This document shows, piece by piece, positions 1 through 4,915 of a DNA stretch of 10,263 nt. Location: the NCBI GenBank assembly GCA_003520205.1, contig DOVG01000242.1, positions 1-10,263 on the forward strand, written 5' to 3'. Source of the stretch: Lachnospiraceae bacterium (GTDB taxonomy: Bacteria > Bacillota > Clostridia > Lachnospirales > Lachnospiraceae). The notes under the pieces were generated by a model. That model saw only the letters and a program-made list of their open reading frames with translations. It was not told the DNA's origin and did not search any database. The stretch's first letter is position 1, and the number at the start of each line of letters is the position of its first letter. A program made the translations under genes and the position numbers.

Positions 1-2
1 CA

Positions 3-449
3 GCAGGAGTGCTGAAGAAACAGAAGAAGAATAAGGGTGACAGAAAGACATCTGCCGGAAAACCGCTTCATTTTATATCGAGTGATGGATACGACATATA
101 TGTCGGAAAAAATAATATTCAGAACGAGAAGCTGACCTTTGGTATAGCTGTTGGAAAAGATATATGGTTTCATGCCAAGTCAGTTCCGGGGTCTCATGTT
201 ATCGTGAAACTGAAGGATGGAGAAGAAAGACTGGAGGATATTCCGGACAGAGTATTTGAAGAGGCTGCTGCACTTGCGGCGTACTATTCATCTTCCAAGG
301 ACGCTCCGAAGGTTGAAATAGACTATACGGAGAGAAAGAATCTAAAGAAGCCACCTGCTGCAAATCCGGGATATGTTATATATCATACAAACTATTCTAT
401 GATGGCTGTTCCAGCTGTTTCTGAAGGCGTAAAGATATTAGATGACTGA
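3..449 (+). CDS. rqcH: RqcH/NFACT-family ribosome quality control protein, C-terminal part (5' truncated by window)
   Basis: Only the C-terminal NFACT-R (DUF814) domain is in the window; the frame is open to the left edge, so the GTG at position 9 is probably an internal valine codon rather than a start. A lysine-rich segment (LKKQKKNKGDRK) leads into the hallmark run SSDGYDIYVGKNN, then DIWFHAKSVPGSHVI, and near the end VEIDYTERKNLKKP and PGYVIYHTNY, all typical of the end of bacterial NFACT proteins. In the known family, RqcH binds obstructed 50S subunits carrying peptidyl-tRNA and recruits tRNA-Ala to add C-terminal alanine tails that mark stalled peptides for degradation. The N-terminal NFACT-N and helix-hairpin-helix regions lie upstream and cannot be judged here. 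The stop is 16 bases before the next gene, so the two may be co-transcribed. Confidence 0.9.
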   Translation, partial: AGVLKKQKKNKGDRKTSAGKPLHFISSDGYDIYVGKNNIQNEKLTFGIAVGKDIWFHAKSVPGSHVIVKLKDGEERLEDIPDRVFEEAAALAAYYSSSKDAPKVEIDYTERKNLKKPPAANPGYVIYHTNYSMMAVPAVSEGVKILDD

Positions 450-465
450 TTAACGGAGAAGAGAT

Positions 466-1806
466 ATGTTGATTGATTATACGAGAGAATATATACAGAA
501 GCTCCGCACGGCTGAAGAGGCTGTTAAGGTAGTAAAAGATGGTGACTGGGTTGACTATACCAGTTCACTGGGAATGCCGGTTCTGTTGGACAAGGCGCTT
601 GCTGCCCGTCGTGATGAACTTTACGATGTAAAGATAAGAGGAAATCTTCTGCAGGGACCTATTGAGGTTGCAGAGTGTGATGGAACTGAAGAACATTTCA
701 TATATCATAGCTGGCACTGTTCTTCATACGAGAGAAAGCTGTGTGACAGAGGACTCTGCTACTATATTCCTATGGTATTTCATAACAATGCAGCATACTA
801 TGAATACTTTATTAAGGTAAATGTAGTCATGGTCAGTGTGTCTCCGATGGATAAACACGGATATTTTAATTTCTCAGTTAATACTGGAGTGGCAGGACCT
901 ATCTGTGAGAAGGCTGATATCGTAATAGTTGAAGTGAATGAAAATATGCCGAAGATACACGGCGGATATCATGAATGTATTCATATATCTGATGTAGATT
1001 ACATCGTTGAAGGTATCCATATGCCATTCAGGGATATGCAGCCAATAGTGCCAAATGAAACTGACATTCAGATAGCATCCCATATCATTCCATACATAGT
1101 AGATGGAGCTAATCTTCAGCTGGGAATAGGTAGTATTCCGAATGCAGTAGGAAAGCTTATATCCGAATCAGATATAAAGGATCTCGGAATGCATACAGAG
1201 CTGTGTACAGATGCATATCTGGAACTGTATCGTTCCGGCAAACTGACGAACCGCCTTAAAAATATAGATAAGGGAAAGGGTGTCTTTGGCTGTGCAGTTG
1301 GTTCAAATGAATTATATGAATGGCTGGATGACAACCATGGAATAGCTGCATACCCACTTGAATACGTCAATCGTCCGAGCGTTATAGCCCAGCTTGATAA
1401 TATGGTATCGATAAATGGGTGTGTTGCTGTAGATCTGTATGGTCAGGTTGCGGCAGAGAGTTCTGGCTCCAGACAGATAAGTGGAACCGGAGGGCAGCTT
1501 GACTTTCTGGCAGGCGCTTCAGCATCCAGAGGAGGAAAGGCATTTATCTGCATGTACTCCAGATATAAAGAAAAGGATGGTACTTATCATTCCAGGATCA
1601 GACCACAGTTCAATGGAGATATTATTACATCGCCACGTAGTCAGGTTTACTTTATAGCTACAGAGTATGGCGTTGTCAATCTCGAGGGCAAGTCAACATG
1701 GGAGAGAGCTGAGGATCTGATATCCATAGCACATCCTGATTTCAGAGACGAACTTATCAAAGAAGCTGAACAAAGGAAGATATGGAGAAAATCTAACAAG
1801 AGATGA
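466..1806 (+). CDS. Acetyl-CoA hydrolase/transferase family CoA-transferase, butyryl-CoA:acetate CoA-transferase-like
   Basis: A 446-residue cytoplasmic CoA-transferase, full length for the But/Cat1/AbfT family, which swaps CoA between an acyl-CoA and a free acid such as acetate. The start is ATG with GGAG seven bases upstream. Visible landmarks are HFIYHSWHC near residue 80, SPMDKHGYFNF, EVNENMPKIHGG, HISDVDYIVEG, the glycine-rich LGIGSIPNAVG (residues 219-229), GMHTEL with the probable catalytic glutamate E245, the CoA/oxyanion loop GTGGQLDF (340-347), and the conserved C-terminus ISIAHPDFRDELIKEAE. By family knowledge E245 would form the glutamyl-CoA thioester. It resembles gut butyrate-producer But proteins, but several signature patches differ (SWHM reads SWHC; the AFVDIAKAG patch reads AYLELYRSG), so the acyl substrate (butyrate, propionate or 4-hydroxybutyrate) is not settled and no gene symbol is given. 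It follows the rqcH-like gene by 16 bases. Confidence 0.85.
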   Translation: MLIDYTREYIQKLRTAEEAVKVVKDGDWVDYTSSLGMPVLLDKALAARRDELYDVKIRGNLLQGPIEVAECDGTEEHFIYHSWHCSSYERKLCDRGLCYYIPMVFHNNAAYYEYFIKVNVVMVSVSPMDKHGYFNFSVNTGVAGPICEKADIVIVEVNENMPKIHGGYHECIHISDVDYIVEGIHMPFRDMQPIVPNETDIQIASHIIPYIVDGANLQLGIGSIPNAVGKLISESDIKDLGMHTELCTDAYLELYRSGKLTNRLKNIDKGKGVFGCAVGSNELYEWLDDNHGIAAYPLEYVNRPSVIAQLDNMVSINGCVAVDLYGQVAAESSGSRQISGTGGQLDFLAGASASRGGKAFICMYSRYKEKDGTYHSRIRPQFNGDIITSPRSQVYFIATEYGVVNLEGKSTWERAEDLISIAHPDFRDELIKEAEQRKIWRKSNKR

Positions 1807-1845
1807 CGCATTTAAATCAAATAAGATATGATATTTGACAGATAA

Positions 1846-1941
1846 TTTTTTGAGTATTAGACATAATCGGCTATTTTTTACAAAAACCGATATGATTTTT
1901 GTTAAGTTGTGAGAATTGACATTTTGAAATATTAGGCATAA
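1846..1941 (+). repeat. Two imperfect copies of an AT-rich 20-base block upstream of the GH53-like gene
   Basis: TATTAGACATAA (1855-1866) and TATTAGGCATAA (1930-1941) differ by one base. Both are preceded by a TTTTGA run (1848-1853 and 1922-1927), with one base of length difference, and by TTGACA (1835-1840 and 1916-1921) at different distances. The similarity suggests a duplicated promoter or operator segment. A related copy, TCTTGATA plus TATTAGCATAA, lies at 4842-4860 before murE. A looser one lies at 2856-2875 within the yicC promoter. Function is inferred from position only; AT-rich composition makes chance matches possible. Confidence 0.45.
1862..1903 (+). terminator. Possible intrinsic terminator after the CoA-transferase gene
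   Basis: CATA(A)TCGG at 1862-1870 pairs with CCGATATG at 1887-1894 with one bulged A. Inside, after a three-base bulge, TTTTT pairs with AAAAA around a short loop. The T-rich ATTTTTGTT follows at 1895-1903. The stem is AT-rich and bulged, so it is a weak candidate, but it sits 56 bases past the CoA-transferase stop, where a terminator would be expected. Confidence 0.4.
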
Positions 1942-1944
1942 GGT
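1916..1944 (+). promoter_or_regulatory. Candidate promoter of the GH53-like gene
   Basis: A perfect -35 hexamer TTGACA lies at 1916-1921. At the ideal 17-base spacing the -10 position reads TAAGGT (1939-1944), which is poor; an alternative is TTGAAA (1924-1929) with TACAAG (1945-1950) at 15 bases. The region lies between a possible terminator and a gene with no other nearby promoter, so a promoter here is likely even though its exact -10 is uncertain. Confidence 0.35.
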
Positions 1945-1993
1945 TACAAGAAAAAAGTGTTTTGTTTTAATAATGGGAGAGAGAGGGTAAAAA

Positions 1994-2779
1994 GTGAGTA
2001 ACTTATGTAAGATAGCAAATGTATTAGAGGGGTCTGGAGGCAGCATAAACAGTTATGTATCTAAAGGTGTTAATGCTGTAATGAATACTGTCGATGTAAC
2101 TAATGGTATATATGATAATGCAGATTCGATAATCGCATCGGGAAAAGATGTCATAGGTGCAGGAATGAAATGGTGCCTCAGACTTAATCTTCTTCCACTT
2201 TATGAAGGGGTTATGTCAGAAACTGGCGCTGATAACAGGATGTTTGTCAGAAAGTCCGAAAGAGGCGGGTTTGAGAATATTCATAAACTATTTACAAAGC
2301 TGTCTGAAAATGGAGCACTGCCTTCATTCGTTCAGATAGATTCCGGACTTTTTGAAGAGTTGCAGGGTATAAGCTTCAGCTTCGAAGAACAGACAAGAAT
2401 GGTTAATTCATGCATAAATGCAGTGAAGGCAGTTTCGCCGGAATGTAAAGTGATAATCGGATCAAAGAACAGCACTGATAATGAGGCTGCAAAAAAATGG
2501 TATAACAGATTTCAGGTTTCAGGGGGAAAGAAGTTTGACATTATATCCCTGGCATATGAACTGAGTTCTGAAACATTTTTTGATCTGAGCCAGAATATGA
2601 GTGACCTGTCACGTCGTTTTGAGGCAGATATCATCGTAGATATATCCGGACAGGCAGATGCAGCTGCTGCAGATATAGGTATCGAAGATCTTGATAGTGC
2701 TATCAGTATAGTGCCTATGGAAAGAGGTTTTGGTGCGGTATATAGCAGCGCGCTTATGGATGCAGTGGCATCCGTATAG
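1994..2779 (+). CDS. Uncharacterised 261-residue protein, probable catalytically dead GH53-like (beta-galactanase) barrel
   Basis: The start is GTG preceded by AGAGGG (1982-1987); there is no signal peptide or membrane segment, so the protein should be cytoplasmic. Read by eye, the order of landmarks follows glycoside hydrolase family 53: GVNAV (25-29) like the family's GVNYVR; GAGMKWCLRL (55-64) like AAGMKLLLDF; a helix ending ENGALPSFVQID (like AGVTPDMVQVGNE); INAVKAVSPECKVII (like the helix and strand before beta-6); KFDIISLAYE (180-189, like VDFDVIGLSYYP); then LSQNMSDLSRRFEADIIVDIS (like the segment before VVVETS). The acid/base Asn-Glu is replaced by S117-G118, and the nucleophile region reads V215-D216-I217-S218, so neither catalytic glutamate is present. 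The WHG and HYSD substrate motifs are also missing, and the protein is shorter than typical GH53 enzymes. It is monocistronic, with its own terminator. The fold assignment is inference; a different TIM barrel is possible. No enzymatic function is claimed. Confidence 0.55.
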   Translation: MSNLCKIANVLEGSGGSINSYVSKGVNAVMNTVDVTNGIYDNADSIIASGKDVIGAGMKWCLRLNLLPLYEGVMSETGADNRMFVRKSERGGFENIHKLFTKLSENGALPSFVQIDSGLFEELQGISFSFEEQTRMVNSCINAVKAVSPECKVIIGSKNSTDNEAAKKWYNRFQVSGGKKFDIISLAYELSSETFFDLSQNMSDLSRRFEADIIVDISGQADAAAADIGIEDLDSAISIVPMERGFGAVYSSALMDAVASV

Positions 2780-2814
2780 CCGGCATATTTAGAAAAGTTA
2801 AGAGAATTATCAGA

Positions 2815-2846
2815 GGAACTTCCCCCCAATGGGAGGTTCCTTTTTT
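2815..2846 (+). terminator. Strong intrinsic terminator
   Basis: GGAACTTCCC (2815-2824) pairs with GGGAGGTTCC (2831-2840) over ten pairs with one G-U, around the six-base loop CCCAAT, and is followed directly by six T residues (2841-2846). It lies 35 bases past the stop of the GH53-like gene and separates it from the yicC promoter. Confidence 0.95.
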
Positions 2847-2857
2847 GGTTTGCGCTC

Positions 2858-2886
2858 TTGAAATATATATCATAATAGGATATAAT
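2858..2886 (+). promoter_or_regulatory. Sigma-A-type promoter of the yicC-gmk-rpoZ unit
   Basis: TTGAAA (2858-2863), a 17-base spacer, and a perfect TATAAT (2881-2886), placed just after a strong terminator and 52 bases before the yicC start. Transcription would be expected to begin near 2893. The -35 and first half of the spacer resemble the AT-rich block also found at 1846-1866, 1922-1941 and 4842-4860. Confidence 0.85.
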
Positions 2887-2938
2887 ATGATGGCTTATGG
2901 ATTCAGAGTTTACAGTGTAATAAATGAGGTAAATATAT

Positions 2939-3859
2939 ATGGTTTATAGTATGACTGGTTTTGGAAGGAGTGAATACTCTGACGAAAACAGACGAATCAT
3001 AATAGAGATAAAATCGGTAAATCACAGATATTGTGATGTAAGTATAAAGCTTCCGAGACTTATCAGCAGATTTGAACCTGAATTAAGAAAGAGAATCAAA
3101 CTGTATGCTGAAAGAGGAAAGATAGATATATTTGTTACATATAATAATCTCAAGTCATCAGGTTATACGGTTAAGTATGATAAGGATGTGCTTCAGCAGT
3201 ATATGGATCATTTCAAGAGTATCGAGAAAGATTTCGGACTTGAAGAAGAATATAAGCCGACTGTTGTTGCCAGATTTCCTGATGTTCTCACAGTAGAAGA
3301 GGATTATTTTGTAGAAGATGAAGAGTACGAAATCATCGAGAAGGTTTTTGACGAGGCTGGTAAACAGTTCATGGAGTCAAGATGTAATGAGGGTGCCAGA
3401 CTTTCTGCTGATATCATTGACAAAATGGAAGAGCTTGAGAAACTGACATGTCAGGTTGATGAGCTTGCTCCAAAGATGATAGATGAATTCAGGAGTAAAC
3501 TTACTGAGAAAGTGGAGAAGCTTCTTGAAACAACAGATATAGATGATGCACGTATCGTTCAGGAAGTTACTATATATTCAGATAAGGTAGCTGTTGATGA
3601 AGAACTGGTTAGACTTCACAGCCATATCGCTGCAGTTCGTGAGATGCTGGCAGAAAATGATAATGCATCATCAGAGGGTGATGAGGCATCGGAGAAGAAC
3701 AGCTCTATAGGCAGGAGACTTGACTTCATAGTTCAGGAGATGAACAGAGAGGCAAATACTACACTCTCCAAGTCAGACACACTTGCAGTAACAGATATCG
3801 GAATAGATATGAAGACTTGCATAGAGAAAGTTAGAGAGCAAGTTCAAAATATTGAATAG
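2939..3859 (+). CDS. yicC: YicC/YloC-family endoribonuclease
   Basis: A 306-residue protein beginning MVYSMTGFGR, the family's near-invariant N-terminus, and ending in the DUF1732 block GRRLDFIVQEMNREANT followed by REQVQNIE. Between them are EIKSVNHRYCD, a long acidic helical middle, and VTIYSDKVAVDEELVRLHSH, all standard for the family. YicC proteins are endoribonucleases; in E. coli YicC takes part in small-RNA decay. The start is supported by GAGG at 2926-2929, nine bases upstream of ATG, and by the conserved N-terminus. A Ser/Glu/Asn-rich stretch (about residues 240-256) just before DUF1732 is longer than the short linker I expect and probably explains the length above the usual 290 or so. 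It is first in its operon. The next gene is gmk 32 bases later; the remA gene found between these two in Bacillus is absent. Confidence 0.95.
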   Translation: MVYSMTGFGRSEYSDENRRIIIEIKSVNHRYCDVSIKLPRLISRFEPELRKRIKLYAERGKIDIFVTYNNLKSSGYTVKYDKDVLQQYMDHFKSIEKDFGLEEEYKPTVVARFPDVLTVEEDYFVEDEEYEIIEKVFDEAGKQFMESRCNEGARLSADIIDKMEELEKLTCQVDELAPKMIDEFRSKLTEKVEKLLETTDIDDARIVQEVTIYSDKVAVDEELVRLHSHIAAVREMLAENDNASSEGDEASEKNSSIGRRLDFIVQEMNREANTTLSKSDTLAVTDIGIDMKTCIEKVREQVQNIE

Positions 3860-3891
3860 TGTGGGAATAAGAAAGAAAAAGGAGTTGAAAG

Positions 3892-4515
3892 ATGTCAAAG
3901 GGGCGATTAATAGTAATTTCCGGTTTTTCAGGTGCTGGAAAAGGAACTGTTGTCAAAAAGCTTCTGGAGAAGTATAATTACAGTCTGTCCATTTCCGCAA
4001 CTACCAGAGCTCCCAGAGAGGGAGAAATAGATGGAAGAGAATACTACTTCAAAACAGTAGATGAGTTCAAATCACTTATAGATTATAATGGCCTCATCGA
4101 ATGGGCTCAGTATGTAGATAATTATTATGGCACACCAAGAAAGTTTGTCGAGGATGAAATAGCGGATGGAAAAAATGTCATTCTTGAGATAGAAGTGCAG
4201 GGTGCCATGAATATAAAGTCACAATATCCTAATGCTATACTTATATTTATTACTACAAAGGATATAGAGACACTTCATGCCAGACTTACAGGAAGAGGTT
4301 CTGAAACTGAAGAAGTTATCCAGAAGAGAATTATGAGAGCTGCTGAAGAGGCAGAGTCTATGGAATCATACGAGTACATAGTTGTTAACGATGATCTGGA
4401 TGAATGCGTTGATGCAGTACATTCCATAGTTGTAAGTGAAACCTGTAAAAAAGAAAACAATACTCAATTCCTGATTGATATAAAGAAGGAATTAGAGGCA
4501 TATACTAATAAATAA
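3892..4515 (+). CDS. gmk: Guanylate kinase
   Basis: A 207-residue enzyme of normal length that phosphorylates GMP to GDP with ATP, feeding GTP and (p)ppGpp pools in the cytoplasm. The P-loop GFSGAGKGT spans residues 11-19. The GMP-binding signature SATTRAPREGEIDGREYYF spans 35-53. YGTPRKFVEDEI and ILEIEVQGA follow, and a lid region with LTGRGSETEEVIQKR lies near residues 135-150. In ILEIEVQGA the family's more common aspartates are glutamates, a conservative variant. ATG is preceded by GGAG (3881-3884) seven bases away. It sits in the conserved yicC-gmk-rpoZ order, probably driven by the promoter before yicC. Confidence 0.97.
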   Translation: MSKGRLIVISGFSGAGKGTVVKKLLEKYNYSLSISATTRAPREGEIDGREYYFKTVDEFKSLIDYNGLIEWAQYVDNYYGTPRKFVEDEIADGKNVILEIEVQGAMNIKSQYPNAILIFITTKDIETLHARLTGRGSETEEVIQKRIMRAAEEAESMESYEYIVVNDDLDECVDAVHSIVVSETCKKENNTQFLIDIKKELEAYTNK

Positions 4516-4570
4516 TGTTATCCCGTGATAGTTAAACTAGTTAAGGGAATAATCATAAGGAGGAAAGAAT

Positions 4571-4807
4571 ATGATACATCCATCATACAGCGACTTAATG
4601 GAAATAGCTAATGAAGGAGTTGAACCAGGAGAGCATCCGGTTGTTAAGAGCCGTTACTCGATAGTTCTTGCAACAGCTAAGAGAGCAAGACAGATTATAG
4701 CAGGTGCTGAGCCACTGGTTAATCTTCCAGAAGGTACAAAGCCTCTTTCGATAGCAGTTGAAGAGTTATACGAAGAGAAAATCAGAATACTCGGAGATGA
4801 TGAGTAA
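4571..4807 (+). CDS. rpoZ: RNA polymerase omega subunit
   Basis: A 78-residue omega subunit, which helps fold and hold the beta-prime subunit in RNA polymerase. It has the expected MIHPSYSDLM start, the core motif SRYSIVLATAKRARQI (about residues 27-42), and the Firmicutes-style ending KPLSIAVEELYEEKI. A near-perfect Shine-Dalgarno AGGAGG (4558-4563) lies seven bases before ATG and fixes the start. It follows gmk by 55 bases, and a palindromic hairpin lies 11 bases after its stop, so it may close the first transcription segment of the cluster. Confidence 0.95.
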   Translation: MIHPSYSDLMEIANEGVEPGEHPVVKSRYSIVLATAKRARQIIAGAEPLVNLPEGTKPLSIAVEELYEEKIRILGDDE

Positions 4808-4818
4808 AAGTCAGTGAT

Positions 4819-4849
4819 AGCGAACAGATATCTGTTCGCTTTCTTGATA
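4819..4849 (+). terminator. Palindromic hairpin after rpoZ, likely weak terminator
   Basis: The 11-base arm AGCGAACAGAT (4819-4829) is followed at once by its exact reverse complement (4830-4840). As RNA it folds to a nine-pair stem with an ATAT loop. The 3' side reads TTTCTTGATAT from 4840, an interrupted T-tract, so termination may be partial and allow read-through into murE. An alternative role as a protein-binding palindrome cannot be excluded. Confidence 0.55.
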
Positions 4850-4876
4850 TATTAGCATAAAGAAGGACTATAAAAT
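4842..4876 (+). promoter_or_regulatory. Candidate promoter before murE
   Basis: TTGATA (4844-4849) is followed by TATTAGCATAA (4850-4860), the block shared with the region before the GH53-like gene, and then by a TATAAA -10-like hexamer (4869-4874). The spacer of 19 bases is longer than ideal. Position just after the rpoZ hairpin makes an internal promoter for the murE-priA-def-fmt segment plausible. Confidence 0.35.
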
Positions 4877-4880
4877 AGCC

Positions 4881-4905
4881 AAGGAAGGAACCGCATAGCG
4901 GGGGG
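4881..4905 (+). promoter_or_regulatory. Unusual murE ribosome-binding leader with small hairpin
   Basis: There are two purine-rich candidates: AAGGAAGG (4881-4888), 27 bases before ATG, and a G6 run followed by AAAG (4900-4909), ten bases before ATG. Between them CCGC (4891-4894) pairs exactly with GCGG (4898-4901) around the loop ATA. The hairpin uses two of the six G residues, so it could modulate access to the near site. No canonical AGGAGG is present, in contrast to rpoZ and priA. Confidence 0.4.
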
Positions 4906-4915
4906 AAAGAATAAT

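Noticed and set aside
9..11. GTG as a true start of a 146-residue NFACT-R-only protein
   Set aside because: The frame stays open to the window edge and the first residues fit the lysine-rich linker inside full-length RqcH; a short stand-alone protein is not supported, though it cannot be fully excluded without upstream sequence.
1693..2046. 117-codon open frame on the minus strand across the end of the CoA-transferase gene and the following intergenic region
   Set aside because: It lies antisense to a clear gene, has no recognisable domain, and its composition (many Leu, Ser, Phe) is typical of a shadow frame in AT-rich DNA.
4518..4552. Imperfect inverted repeat TTATCCC ... GGGAATAA between gmk and rpoZ
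   Set aside because: Short, bulged, with a 20-base loop and no T-tract; not convincing as terminator or attenuator.
4821..4838. CGAAC...GTTCG half-sites resembling a Gram-positive LexA (SOS) box
   Set aside because: The Firmicutes LexA box has four bases between CGAAC and GTTCG; here there are eight, and no SOS gene follows. The hairpin reading fits better.
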